Shown: in pieces, positions 27,097 through 35,674 of the stretch | Layout: each line of letters opens with the position of its first letter | Position numbering within the stretch: the stretch's first letter is position 1 | Origin: Myroides guanonis | Lineage (GTDB): Bacteria > Bacteroidota > Bacteroidia > Flavobacteriales > Flavobacteriaceae | Length of the DNA stretch: 64,000 bases | Direction of reading: 5' to 3' | Assembly (NCBI RefSeq): GCF_900114085.1 | Contig: NZ_FORU01000007.1 | Location: forward strand, 1-64,000 | Translations under genes and position numbers: made by a program | The notes under the pieces: model-generated | Told to the model about the DNA's origin: nothing | The model's input: the letters and a program-made list of their open reading frames with translations, nothing else | Database searches by the model: none

Positions 27097-27783
27097 ATGA
27101 ATGCTACATTTCCATCATCTGGGTTTGAGTTTTTAAAAGAACTTGAAAACAACAATAACAAAGAATGGTTTACTGATAACAAAAAGCTTTTTGACACTAC
27201 TTTTAACGAGGTTAAAGCATTTTTTAAGGTAATACACGATGAAATGGCTACGAAGGACTCTATTGAGAAATTCCACGTGCACAGAATTTATAGAGACGTT
27301 CGCTTTTCTAAAGACAAGACTCCTTATAAAACCTATTTTGGTTTGCATTTGGGAAGAAAGAAACCTTTTCTACGTGGTGGATATTATGTGAATATTGAAC
27401 CAGGTCGTAGTTTTGTTGGTGGTGGATTTTGGGAACCTAATAAAGAAGATTTAAACCGCATTCGAAAGGAGATTGAATTAGACGATTCTGAATTGAGAGA
27501 GTTGATTTCAGCACCGGAGTTTGTAAAGTATTTTGCAGAACTAACTGGAGAGGAACTCAAAACAGCTCCTAGGGGATTTGAAAAAGACCATCCCGCTATA
27601 GATTTATTGCGCAAGAAACAGTTTTTAGTCATGCGTCCCTTTACAGATGAGGAAGTTATGAGTCCAGAGTTCATAAATGAGGTTATGAATACTTTCGAAG
27701 CAATGCGTCCTCTTTTTGATTATTTCTCACAAGTATTGACTACAAATGCCAATGGTGAGCCATTGTTTGAACTAACTATCTAG
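27097..27783 (+). CDS. DUF2461 domain-containing protein
   Basis: 228 residues, the usual length for DUF2461. Typical features are FLKELENNNNKEWF near the start, the HVHRIYRDVRFSKDKTPYKT block (about 60-79) and GGYYVNIEPGRSFVGGGFW. No signal peptide and no membrane segment, so cytoplasmic. The biochemical role of the family is not known to me. The gene has its own promoter and stands alone between the Fic gene and the stress locus. Confidence 0.92.
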   Translation: MNATFPSSGFEFLKELENNNNKEWFTDNKKLFDTTFNEVKAFFKVIHDEMATKDSIEKFHVHRIYRDVRFSKDKTPYKTYFGLHLGRKKPFLRGGYYVNIEPGRSFVGGGFWEPNKEDLNRIRKEIELDDSELRELISAPEFVKYFAELTGEELKTAPRGFEKDHPAIDLLRKKQFLVMRPFTDEEVMSPEFINEVMNTFEAMRPLFDYFSQVLTTNANGEPLFELTI

Positions 27784-27831
27784 GTTCATTCATCCAAAAC
27801 TATCTTTTCAGATTTTTATTTTCAGCTTTTT

Positions 27832-27847
27832 TATGATTTGAATCATA
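27832..27847 (+). promoter_or_regulatory. Crp/Fnr-type operator TATGATTTGAATCATA
   Basis: TATGA-N6-TCATA, inside a longer dyad (TTTTTATGATT / AATCATAAAAA). The geometry is that of CRP sites (TGTGA-N6-TCACA). The first base is 38 bp before the first base of the -7 box at 27870, which puts the operator centre at about -43, close to class II activator spacing. The Crp/Fnr gene 2.3 kb downstream is the natural regulator. Confidence 0.65.
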
Positions 27848-27869
27848 AAAACCATTTTAAAGTGGAGAC

Positions 27870-27877
27870 TATCTTTG
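27870..27877 (+). promoter_or_regulatory. -7 promoter box TATCTTTG of the FNR-type reductase gene
   Basis: A perfect TAnnTTTG with no good -33 TTG box, as expected for an activator-dependent promoter. The start of transcription should be near 27883. Confidence 0.6.
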
Positions 27878-27945
27878 TGTGAAATCACGGAATAAAACAA
27901 GGTCTACAGTTTGAATTTAAGCTGTATTTATAAAAACATCAGAAG

Positions 27946-28701
27946 ATGAATCACAAAACCGATGCTATAAATTGGAAGCAATTTATCATCAAATGCAAAG
28001 TAGAAGAATCTAGTAACGTATACTCCTTTTACTTAACTCCACTTAAGGCTGGTATGGTTACCCTACACAAGCCAGGGCAATATGTTCCCATTCGAATTTA
28101 TAGCAATAAATCAAACGAGTATTTTTCGGGCAATTTCAGTATTTCTTCTGCTCCTAATGAAGATTACTATAGAATTACAGTTGCCAGTACAACTTCCAAT
28201 CAGTTAGAGAATTATCTGATTGCGTATGTAGAAGAGGGCTTTGTTGTAGAGGTTGGTGAACCAGTGGGTAGCTTTGTTTTGCGAGACAACAATCACAATA
28301 AAGTTTTTATAGCAGATTCCTTGGGGCAAGCTCCTTTGTTATCTATGTTGGAAACGCTCGATTTGAAAGAAACACTCAGTGAAAAGATTATATGGATAAG
28401 CCAGTTAGACAGTCTGGAAAATCAAGCTTTTCGAACGAAAATAAACTACATCAAAGATAATTGCAGTGCATTGCAAACCCATGTGTTTTGCAATTCCTTA
28501 GAAAATGGAAACGCAGATTCTCATATCTATGAAGGAACTGTTGATTTAAATAAAATCAAAGGTTGGGAATTGGATTCTTCTGCGGATTACTACGTTTGTG
28601 GATCTTCGTTATTTACCCAAAAACTTCAGAGATTTTTGAATAAGCAGGATATAAAGACCTCTCAATTATACGTTGAAAACACGACTACATCTCTTAATTA
28701 A
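27946..28701 (+). CDS. FAD/NAD(P)-binding oxidoreductase (flavohaemoglobin-reductase-like)
   Basis: 251 residues in two parts: an FAD-binding barrel (about 10-110, with GQYVPIRI and the flavin motif region GNFSISSAP, where the usual RxYS arginine is replaced) and an NAD(P)-binding Rossmann part (IADSLGQAPLLSML, YYVCGSSLFTQKLQRFL). It matches the reductase half of flavohaemoglobin without a globin. A truncated haemoglobin is encoded in the same locus, so the two might form a split NO dioxygenase; this is inference. It is first after a Crp/Fnr-type operator. Confidence 0.82.
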   Translation: MNHKTDAINWKQFIIKCKVEESSNVYSFYLTPLKAGMVTLHKPGQYVPIRIYSNKSNEYFSGNFSISSAPNEDYYRITVASTTSNQLENYLIAYVEEGFVVEVGEPVGSFVLRDNNHNKVFIADSLGQAPLLSMLETLDLKETLSEKIIWISQLDSLENQAFRTKINYIKDNCSALQTHVFCNSLENGNADSHIYEGTVDLNKIKGWELDSSADYYVCGSSLFTQKLQRFLNKQDIKTSQLYVENTTTSLN

Positions 28702-28767
28702 CTATATAAAAAACGGAAAGGAAAACAGGGCAATGAAGGTTACTGAATTGTTTTATGGATTGATATT

Positions 28768-30045
28768 ATGAGTGTAAAATTACAAGTTTCTAAGAGAAAC
28801 GTTTATTGGATTAAATGGAGTAAAATTGCTATATGTTCTTCGCTACTTGGTTTTGTAGCAGCCATTTTCGCATTGTTATTTAAAGAGTTGGTAGAGAACT
28901 ATGAGCATCTGTTATTGAACAGAGCTTTTGATTCAAAGTGGTTGTTTTTCATACTTCCATTAATAGGGTTGTTGGTTATTTACTATTTGCGTTTATACGT
29001 TTTTAAGAACAGAAAGAACAAAGGAATCTCTGAAGTATTAGAAGCGATTGAGTTTAAAAAGAAGCTACCGAGTTTTAAAATACCTTCTCACTTTTTCAAT
29101 GGTTTTTTAACTGTTGTCTTTGGAGGAACAACGGGGATTGAAGTGTCTACAGTGGTATCTACAGCCACGATGGGGGAGTTGGCGTCTAAGAAAGATCCCA
29201 TTTTTAAAAAGTATAAAAAGGAATTTATGGGGGCGGCAATTGCTGCGGGAGTTACTATCTTATTTTGTAGTCCACTAGCGGGTTTCTTCTTCTCTTATGA
29301 AACCATAAAAAAACAACATTCTAAGGTTTTTATAGTCACTCATTTTTTCTCTATACTAGTTGCAGTGGGGCTTTTGTTTTTGGTAGAGCTAAAAACTCCT
29401 TTCAAACCCTTGATACCAATATTAGGTTATAGAACTGAGGCATTGCCTTATTTTCTAGGGTTGGCTTTGATTGCTTCTTTTTATGGTGTTTATATGACTC
29501 GTATGGTGAAATGGGTAAAGGGTAGTTTGCCTATGGGAGACAAACCATTGTTGCAGTTACTGATAGGTGCTCTTTTGTTGGGAACTACTTTGTTTTTCTT
29601 GCCGATGCTCTATGGGGACGGATACCACGCTATTCAAAAACTAACTGCCACGTCGAATTGGAATGAAATACCTTTCTCTATTTTAATGATTGTTTTAGCA
29701 TTGATCATAAAGCCATTGATTACGGGTTTAACTCTTGGTTTGGGAGGAGATGGAGGTGTTTTCGCACCGAGTATTTATTCTGGTGCTTTCCTAGGGTTGT
29801 TGATTGGAATCTTTGTCAAAACCTATATGGATACCGATATCATGTTGTTGAATTTTGTAGTGATTGGTGTAGCAGTAACCGTTAGTGCGGTCCTTCATGC
29901 TCCATTGACTGCTTTGTTTTTAACCTGTGGTCTTTTTGATGGTTATGAATTGTTCTTTCCTTTGTTGGTTTTAACGCTACTTAGCAAAACGATTGCTAAA
30001 TATATCTTTCCATACACCGTATATAGCCTAAAAGCAAGTTCTTAA
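28768..30045 (+). CDS. ClC-family chloride channel/transporter
   Basis: 425 residues with about ten or more membrane helices and no CBS domains. The helix-N motif is clear (GDGGVFAPSIYSGAFLG). At the external-gate position most ClC proteins have GREGP; here the equivalent stretch reads FGGTTGIEVST, so the gating glutamate appears to be missing, and the selectivity motif GSGIP is replaced by NKGIS. Loss of that glutamate turns antiporters into passive channels in studied members. It lies in the stress locus, 66 bp after the reductase gene. Confidence 0.88.
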   Translation: MSVKLQVSKRNVYWIKWSKIAICSSLLGFVAAIFALLFKELVENYEHLLLNRAFDSKWLFFILPLIGLLVIYYLRLYVFKNRKNKGISEVLEAIEFKKKLPSFKIPSHFFNGFLTVVFGGTTGIEVSTVVSTATMGELASKKDPIFKKYKKEFMGAAIAAGVTILFCSPLAGFFFSYETIKKQHSKVFIVTHFFSILVAVGLLFLVELKTPFKPLIPILGYRTEALPYFLGLALIASFYGVYMTRMVKWVKGSLPMGDKPLLQLLIGALLLGTTLFFLPMLYGDGYHAIQKLTATSNWNEIPFSILMIVLALIIKPLITGLTLGLGGDGGVFAPSIYSGAFLGLLIGIFVKTYMDTDIMLLNFVVIGVAVTVSAVLHAPLTALFLTCGLFDGYELFFPLLVLTLLSKTIAKYIFPYTVYSLKASS

Positions 30046-30122
30046 AGCAGTTTAAGGGGTAGCAATTGTTGTGTATAAAAAGACTTTAAAAGAGTTATAT
30101 TGCAGTAAATTACAAGAGAGAT

Positions 30123-30716
30123 ATGATTGATTTGAATCTTTTGCTAGAGTTCGGAGGTGAGCACAGAAAAGTAAAGAAAAACGAACTGATATTTGAAGAG
30201 GGAACTTTTCCTGCTTTTTACTATCAGATTGTAGAAGGAGAAGTGAAAATGAACAATTTTACAGAAGATGGAAAAGAGTTTATTCAAAATATATTCACTC
30301 AAGGACAGAGCTTTGGTGAGCCACCTTTGTTCATAGACGAACCCTATCCAGCAAATGCTGTTGCCATTACACCTTCGGTTTTGATGCAAATTCCGAAAAA
30401 CGCATTTTATTCACTCCTAAATCAATATCCAGAAGTATCGTTTGCTATCAACAAAAGTTTAGCGAGAAGACTTTATTATAAATCGGTTATGGCACCTGAA
30501 ATCTCTTCTCAGGATCCGGAAAAAAGGTTATTGACTCTAATGGATTATTTAAAGTCTCATTACAACGAAGATTTAAAAGAGGAATACATTATTCCCATGA
30601 CTAGACAACAATTAGCAGATTTAACTGGTTTGAGAGTGGAGACTGTTATACGCACTATAAAGCATCTTGAAAGACGAGGAGAATTGAAGATTATTCAAAG
30701 AAAAATATATCGTTGA
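30123..30716 (+). CDS. Crp/Fnr-family transcriptional regulator
   Basis: 197 residues: a cyclic-nucleotide-binding-like barrel (about 10-120, with EGTFPAFYYQIVEGEVKM) and a Crp-type helix-turn-helix (about 160-192, MTRQQLADLTGLRVETVIRT). There are no cysteines for an Fe-S cluster, so it is not a classical FNR. It sits between genes whose promoters carry TATGA-N6-TCATA. Nitric oxide or redox sensing is suggested by the neighbours, not shown. Confidence 0.92.
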   Translation: MIDLNLLLEFGGEHRKVKKNELIFEEGTFPAFYYQIVEGEVKMNNFTEDGKEFIQNIFTQGQSFGEPPLFIDEPYPANAVAITPSVLMQIPKNAFYSLLNQYPEVSFAINKSLARRLYYKSVMAPEISSQDPEKRLLTLMDYLKSHYNEDLKEEYIIPMTRQQLADLTGLRVETVIRTIKHLERRGELKIIQRKIYR

Positions 30717-30721
30717 TTCTA

Positions 30722-30737
30722 TATGATTAGGCTCATA
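30722..30737 (+). promoter_or_regulatory. Crp/Fnr-type operator TATGATTAGGCTCATA
   Basis: The same TATGA-N6-TCATA palindrome as at 27832 with an unrelated spacer, 37 bp before the first base of the -7-like box at 30759. The repeated half-site and matching distance support a real operator. Confidence 0.65.
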
Positions 30738-30758
30738 AAATAACGCTTTTTAGGCACT

Positions 30759-30766
30759 TACCTTTA
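30759..30766 (+). promoter_or_regulatory. -7-like promoter box TACCTTTA
   Basis: Seven of eight positions match TAnnTTTG. It precedes the small membrane protein and truncated haemoglobin genes. Confidence 0.5.
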
Positions 30767-30794
30767 CTGTATTAAATAAGTAAATGGTAGGATT

Positions 30795-31076
30795 ATGTTA
30801 TATACAAAGGTTTTCAATCAGTTTAAAGAAGGTTATCTAGGTTATGCTACATTAGGTTTGTTATTTCAAAGTTGTTTAGGTGGTGTAGCCGCTATGGCAA
30901 TACTACATGAGAGAACGGGTTTTTCACAACACGCTCAATTGTTAACGGCCGTAGTGTTGTGTATGATGTATAACGCCTCGATGATGGCAGGGTTTAATAA
31001 AAAATGGGTGTTTAACTTACTTATTGCAAGTTTGTTATTAAATGGTACCTTTATATTATTAGCTATTTTAGTATGA
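30795..31076 (+). CDS. small integral membrane protein
   Basis: 93 residues with three hydrophobic helices (about 18-36, 47-64, 71-92). No recognised motif. The stop overlaps the truncated-haemoglobin start by 4 bp (ATGA), so they are coupled and likely functional partners. It could be a membrane anchor or a small transporter. Confidence 0.7.
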   Translation: MLYTKVFNQFKEGYLGYATLGLLFQSCLGGVAAMAILHERTGFSQHAQLLTAVVLCMMYNASMMAGFNKKWVFNLLIASLLLNGTFILLAILV

Positions 31077-31465
31077 AAAAAGAGATAAAAACAAGAGAGG
31101 ATTTGTTCTTTCTAGTAGATGAGTTCTACAAACGCGTCAGGCAGGATGAAGAGATTGGATGGGTTTTTAATGAAATAATTACCGATTGGCCCAAACACTT
31201 GGAGTTAATTACTGATTTCTGGGAGTTTCATGTGTTTAAGACCAGTAAGTATAAAGGAAATCCTTTGCAAGCACATATAGATGTAGATCAAAAAATAGGG
31301 CAGAAGATAACTCCAAAGGATTTTGGAACTTGGTTGTTTCATTGGCTAGGTGTTATAAACGAATATTTTGAAGGTGACAACGCAGAGGTTTTAAAGTTCA
31401 AGGCTCGAAAGATGCAAACCATGCTATATATGGGAATTCACGAGAGTAGAACTACAACGGATTAA
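31073..31465 (+). CDS. group III truncated haemoglobin
   Basis: 130 residues, typical of group III. The core FYKRVRQDEEIGWVFNEI, FWEFHVFKTSKYKGNPL and the likely haem-ligating His68 (QAHIDVD) match the family. Such globins bind oxygen or NO and often serve in NO detoxification together with a reductase, and a free FNR-type reductase is encoded 2.4 kb upstream. The promoter carries a Crp/Fnr-type operator. It is translationally coupled to the small membrane protein gene before it. Confidence 0.9.
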   Translation: MKKEIKTREDLFFLVDEFYKRVRQDEEIGWVFNEIITDWPKHLELITDFWEFHVFKTSKYKGNPLQAHIDVDQKIGQKITPKDFGTWLFHWLGVINEYFEGDNAEVLKFKARKMQTMLYMGIHESRTTTD

Positions 31466-31507
31466 GTATTTGAATTAAAATATATAGAACTATTTTAAAA
31501 TTATATT

Positions 31508-31975
31508 ATGAAAAAAACGATTGTAATGGCCTTTGCATTAGTAGCAATGGTGGCTTGCAAGAATCAAAATTCAGCTGCTCCTGAAACGGAAGAACCAACA
31601 ACGGAAGCTGTGGTTGAACCTATTGTTGAGAATGAAGAGCAACCCGTTGCTTTGGTTCTGGATAATGGTAAGAAATGGGTAGCAAACGCTGAAACTACTG
31701 AAGGAGTTGCTATACTTTCTCAAAAGATAAACGATTTTGAGGTTTCTGAGAATATAGATTCTTATCACACCTTAAACAGAGAGCTACAATCTGCTTTTAA
31801 AGACATTTTTCAAAAGTGTACGATGACTGGAGAAGGGCATGAGCAACTACACAATTTTCTAATTCCAATACACGAAGAATTATTAGTATTAGAAGGAGAC
31901 GATTTGGAGGCATCAAAAAAGAGTATTGCCAAATTGAAAGAGCAATTGGTAGTCTATCCACAATTTTTCGAATAG
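31508..31975 (+). CDS. exported lipoprotein, unknown role
   Basis: 155 residues with a lipoprotein signal (MVAC, cysteine at about residue 17) followed by an acidic linker rich in E, T and P, and a C-terminal helical part (LQSAFKDIFQKCTMTGEGHE, LLVLEGDDLEASKKSIAKL). It lies 42 bp after the globin gene and before a strong terminator, so it is the last gene of that transcript. The CTMTGEGHEQLH segment could bind a metal or haem, but this is only a suggestion. Confidence 0.8.
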   Translation: MKKTIVMAFALVAMVACKNQNSAAPETEEPTTEAVVEPIVENEEQPVALVLDNGKKWVANAETTEGVAILSQKINDFEVSENIDSYHTLNRELQSAFKDIFQKCTMTGEGHEQLHNFLIPIHEELLVLEGDDLEASKKSIAKLKEQLVVYPQFFE

Positions 31976-31988
31976 AGTTCTTATAAAC

Positions 31989-32022
31989 AAAAAGCGCAGA
32001 AATTTAAATCTGCGCTTTTTTT
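31989..32022. terminator. bidirectional intrinsic terminator
   Basis: AAAAAGCGCAGA, 8-nt loop, TCTGCGCTTTTT and more T. It separates the convergent lipoprotein and PLP-enzyme genes and has T-tracts on both strands. Confidence 0.9.
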
Positions 32023-32044
32023 ATTTAAGGATTTAGAAGTAGGG

Positions 32045-33247
32045 TTACAGTATTTGAAGTTCTTTCATACACATAACGATATTTTGAAAAGTTCTTTCGA
32101 TATCGTGATCCAAACCAATTGAAATTCGAATTAATCCATCACTCAATCCCATTTCTTTTTGTTCTTCCATTGGTATTTCAGAGGAAGTAGATGTGCCAGG
32201 AGCGCTGAACAAGGTTTTATAAAAACCTAAACTAACCGCTAAATAACCGATATTTCTCTCCTGCATTAATTCCATTAGTGCATTTGCTTTATCTAAACTC
32301 CCTGCGTCAATGGTCATCATTCCCCCAAATCCGAATTGAGCATTTATCATTTTTTTGTAACGCTCATAACTTGGATGATTCTTCAATCCGGGATAAACGG
32401 TTTTAACCCCCAATGCGTCTAGCTTTTCGGCTAGGTAGCTCGCATTTTTACTGTGTTGCTGCATTCGAATAGGTAAAGTGCGTAGGTTTTTCAAAATACT
32501 AGCAGCTCTTAAACTATCCATAGTCGGTCCTAGCAACATAGTAGCTCCTTGATTGACATCTTTTAAGCTGTTTATAAAGTCTTCTGTACCACAGATTACC
32601 CCACCAACCGTATCACTACTTCCGTTGATGTATTTGGTTAAACTGTGGATTACCACATCTGCACCTAATTTAATAGGAGATACAGAAAGAGGAGAGAAAG
32701 TATTGTCTACAACTAACGTTACGTTGTGCTTTTTGGCAATTATTGAAAGTGCTTCTATATCTGCAACTTCTAGTAACGGATTACTCACAGTTTCGCAATA
32801 AAGCACTCTAGTTTGTGGTGTTATACTATCTTCTACTTGTTTTAAGTTTGTTATGTCTACAAAACTCGTTTGGATTTGATATCTCGGCAAGAAGTTCTTC
32901 ATGAAGGCATATGTACCCCCATATATAGTTCTACTAGAAACGATGTGTTCACCAGATTTACACAATTGCATTAGGGTAGAAGTAATAGCTCCCATACCAG
33001 AAGCGGTAGTATTAGCAGATTCACTGCCTTCCATAGCAGCCAAAGCCGCCGATAAATATAAATTACTTGGACTTGAATGTCTTGAATATAAGTAACAACC
33101 ATCTGCATTACCTTCAAAGGTATCGAACATGGTCTTAGCTGCCATGAACGTATAGGTTGAGGAATCGGAGATAGATGGATTTACTCCACCAAACTCTCCA
33201 AAGAATTGCAAATCTTGTATCTCATTTGCAGGTTCAAAATCTTTCAT
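32045..33247 (-). CDS. Cys/Met-metabolism PLP-dependent enzyme (trans-sulfuration family)
   Basis: 400 residues from ATG 33247 (the frame also has an ATG at 33274). It shows the fold of cystathionine gamma-synthase and methionine gamma-lyase: substrate-side YSRHSSPSN, the PLP-stacking YGGTYAFM, VVDNTFSPL with the PLP Asp, and the Schiff-base lysine in HSLTKYINGSSD. Which reaction it runs (gamma-synthase, beta-lyase or gamma-lyase) cannot be told from the motifs. It is monocistronic, with a terminator on its 3' side. Confidence 0.88.
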   Translation of the reverse strand: MKDFEPANEIQDLQFFGEFGGVNPSISDSSTYTFMAAKTMFDTFEGNADGCYLYSRHSSPSNLYLSAALAAMEGSESANTTASGMGAITSTLMQLCKSGEHIVSSRTIYGGTYAFMKNFLPRYQIQTSFVDITNLKQVEDSITPQTRVLYCETVSNPLLEVADIEALSIIAKKHNVTLVVDNTFSPLSVSPIKLGADVVIHSLTKYINGSSDTVGGVICGTEDFINSLKDVNQGATMLLGPTMDSLRAASILKNLRTLPIRMQQHSKNASYLAEKLDALGVKTVYPGLKNHPSYERYKKMINAQFGFGGMMTIDAGSLDKANALMELMQERNIGYLAVSLGFYKTLFSAPGTSTSSEIPMEEQKEMGLSDGLIRISIGLDHDIERTFQNIVMCMKELQIL

Positions 33248-33524
33248 ATTATAGGTTTTTAATTGGGTAATCAATATAATAAATAGTTTTGTATCTGCAA
33301 TGGTGATTAAACTTCAATATTTCCGTGATTTTATTGATGTTTACAGAATATATGGATTGAAATTAAAGAAGTTTAAGTAGTATTATAGAAAAAGATGTTC
33401 AGTTGGAGATGGTAGAAATTGGATAAATTAAAAAAATTAAGACAAGCGTTGTAATTAAAAACGGAATCAGTCGATAGAAGCTTAAAACTTTCTTGTAAAA
33501 CCTTCCTCGATTCGTTAAAAATCG

Positions 33525-33532
33525 TAACTTTG
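33525..33532 (+). promoter_or_regulatory. -7 promoter box TAACTTTG of lpdA
   Basis: A perfect TAnnTTTG, 37 bp before the ATG of the dihydrolipoyl dehydrogenase gene. Confidence 0.6.
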
Positions 33533-33568
33533 CTCTTCATTTATTAAAATAAAAAAAACGATAATACT

Positions 33569-34972
33569 ATGAATTCATTTGACGTAGTTGTAATAGGTTC
33601 AGGACCTGGAGGATATGTGTCAGCTATTCGTTGTGCACAATTAGGATTAAATACAGCAATCATTGAGAAATATTCAACTTTGGGTGGGACTTGCTTAAAT
33701 GTAGGTTGTATTCCATCTAAAGCGTTACTAGCCTCTTCACACCACGTTGAAGAAATGGGGCATTTTGCAGAACACGGTATTGAAATCGGTGGAGATGTGA
33801 AAATTGATCTACAAAAAATGATTGACCGCAAGCAAACAGTAGTTGACCAAACTAGTGCTGGGGTTAAATATTTGATGGACAAAAACAAAATTACTGTTTT
33901 TGAAGGAGTAGGTTCATTTGAAAGTGCAACTAAAGTTATCGTTACTAAAGCAGATGGAACAACTGAAACTTTAGAAGCAAAAAACACTATTATTGCTACA
34001 GGTTCAAAACCATCTAGCTTGCCATTTATCACTTTAGATAAAGAGCGCGTAATTACTTCTACTGAGGCACTTAAGTTAAAAGAAGTTCCTAAACATTTAG
34101 TAGTTATCGGAGGTGGAGTTATCGGATTAGAATTAGGTCAAGTTTATTTGAGATTAGGAGCTCAGGTTTCTGTTGTTGAATTTGCTGACCGCGTTATTCC
34201 AGGTATGGATGCAGCTTTGTCTAAAGAATTGACTAAAGTTCTTAAGAAACAAGGTATGAAGTTCTATACTTCTCACAAAGTTCAATCTGTTGTTAGAGCA
34301 GGTGATCTAGTTACTGTATCAGCGGAAAACAAAAAAGGAGAAATCATTACTTTAGAAGGAGATTATGCATTGGTTTCTGTAGGACGTCGTCCTTATACTG
34401 ATGGATTAAATGCTGATAAAGCTGGAGTTAAAATTACAGAAAGAGGTCAAGTTGAAGTAAATGATCATTTACAAACAACTGCATCTAATATTTATGCAAT
34501 TGGAGATGTTGTTCGTGGAGCAATGTTGGCTCACAAAGCAGAGGAAGAAGGTGTAATGGTAGCTGAGTTTTTAGCTGGTCAAAAACCACACATCAACTAT
34601 AACTTAATTCCAGGTGTTGTTTACACATGGCCAGAAGTTGCAGCTGTAGGTCAAACTGAGGAGCAATTGAAAGAGAAAGGTATCGCTTATAAAGCAGGTA
34701 GTTTCCCATTCCGTGCTTTAGGTAGAGCTCGTGCTAGTTCTGAGACTGATGGATTGGTTAAAATCCTTGCAGATGCTACAACAGATGAAGTTTTAGGTAT
34801 CCATATGATTGGAGCTCGTGCGGCAGATTTAATCGCTGAAGCAGTAGTTGCAATGGAGTTTAGAGCATCGGCTGAAGATATTTCAAGAATGTCTCATGCG
34901 CATCCAACTTTTGCAGAAGCAATCAAAGAAGCAGCGTTAGCAGCAACTGATAATAGAGCATTACACGTGTAA
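33569..34972 (+). CDS. lpdA: dihydrolipoyl dehydrogenase (E3)
   Basis: 467 residues, normal for the family. FAD-binding GSGPGGY at the start, the redox disulfide C42-LNVG-C47, the NAD-binding GGGVIGLELGQVYLRLG, and the C-terminal SHAHPTFAEA with the catalytic His-Glu pair. It reoxidises lipoamide in pyruvate, 2-oxoglutarate or branched-chain dehydrogenase complexes. It stands alone between its own promoter and a strong terminator, not beside E1/E2 genes, so it may serve more than one complex. Confidence 0.96.
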   Translation: MNSFDVVVIGSGPGGYVSAIRCAQLGLNTAIIEKYSTLGGTCLNVGCIPSKALLASSHHVEEMGHFAEHGIEIGGDVKIDLQKMIDRKQTVVDQTSAGVKYLMDKNKITVFEGVGSFESATKVIVTKADGTTETLEAKNTIIATGSKPSSLPFITLDKERVITSTEALKLKEVPKHLVVIGGGVIGLELGQVYLRLGAQVSVVEFADRVIPGMDAALSKELTKVLKKQGMKFYTSHKVQSVVRAGDLVTVSAENKKGEIITLEGDYALVSVGRRPYTDGLNADKAGVKITERGQVEVNDHLQTTASNIYAIGDVVRGAMLAHKAEEEGVMVAEFLAGQKPHINYNLIPGVVYTWPEVAAVGQTEEQLKEKGIAYKAGSFPFRALGRARASSETDGLVKILADATTDEVLGIHMIGARAADLIAEAVVAMEFRASAEDISRMSHAHPTFAEAIKEAALAATDNRALHV

Positions 34973-35000
34973 TTAACACCGTAATCTGATAATATTAAAG

Positions 35001-35035
35001 GCCTATTTGTATTTTTTGCAAATAGGCTTTTTTTT
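35001..35035 (+). terminator. intrinsic terminator of lpdA
   Basis: GCCTATTTG, 9-nt loop, CAAATAGGC, T8. Confidence 0.92.
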
Positions 35036-35050
35036 AGCTCGTTTAAATTA

Positions 35051-35058
35051 TATATTTG
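35051..35058 (+). promoter_or_regulatory. -7 promoter box TATATTTG
   Basis: A perfect TAnnTTTG, 23 bp before the start of the first twin lipoprotein gene. Confidence 0.5.
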
Positions 35059-35080
35059 AAATCTTTTAAAAAATTTAGTT

Positions 35081-35674
35081 ATGAAAAAGTCAATATTGTT
35101 TCTTTCACTGCTTTTTATAGGAGTTTCGTGTGAATCAGATGATAATAGTAAACCAGATCCAGGCGATCCGTTGTTTGAATCTGAATACACTCCATTGAAA
35201 AGCTTAAATGAATTGAATTCTACATATGTATATTATGGAGCTAAGATTGGAAGTAGACCTTTTGGAGCTATAGCTAGTTCGAATTGTTTATCTAAAAACA
35301 CATTTTCAACTTTTATAAGCGGATCAAACGATTTCTTTTCTAAGGATTCTATTGTTTTTCAAAGCTATTTGCAAGATAAAGTAAAAGGGGAATGTGCAGT
35401 AGATTTTATTCGTACTTTAAGAAAAGTAAAGTTAGTAGAAGAAGGAAAGATGTATGCCGATATTCACGATTTTTCTTACGAGGAAGTAAAAGTTAATTAT
35501 CAGGACAAGATTACTGGTGAATTTTTAGATTCAATTAGGATTGATACTATTAAAAATGTCTATTTTGAAGGAAATATTGATATTGGTGTTCAAGGTGGTT
35601 ATTTGAGAGTAGAAGATAAATTTTCTCGCTATAACGGTAAAGATAAAGTGTATCAATATTTTAAAAAGAGGTAA
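35081..35674 (+). CDS. lipoprotein, first of a tandem paralogous pair
   Basis: 197 residues with a lipoprotein signal (GVSC, Cys17). The region after it, SEYTPLKSLNELNSTYVYYG and the following AKIGSRPFGAIASSNCLS, is nearly the same in the next gene, so the two are paralogues. The C-terminus GGYLRVEDKFSRYN is also shared. No known domain recognised. One conserved cysteine (SSNCLS) in each. Confidence 0.85.
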   Translation: MKKSILFLSLLFIGVSCESDDNSKPDPGDPLFESEYTPLKSLNELNSTYVYYGAKIGSRPFGAIASSNCLSKNTFSTFISGSNDFFSKDSIVFQSYLQDKVKGECAVDFIRTLRKVKLVEEGKMYADIHDFSYEEVKVNYQDKITGEFLDSIRIDTIKNVYFEGNIDIGVQGGYLRVEDKFSRYNGKDKVYQYFKKR

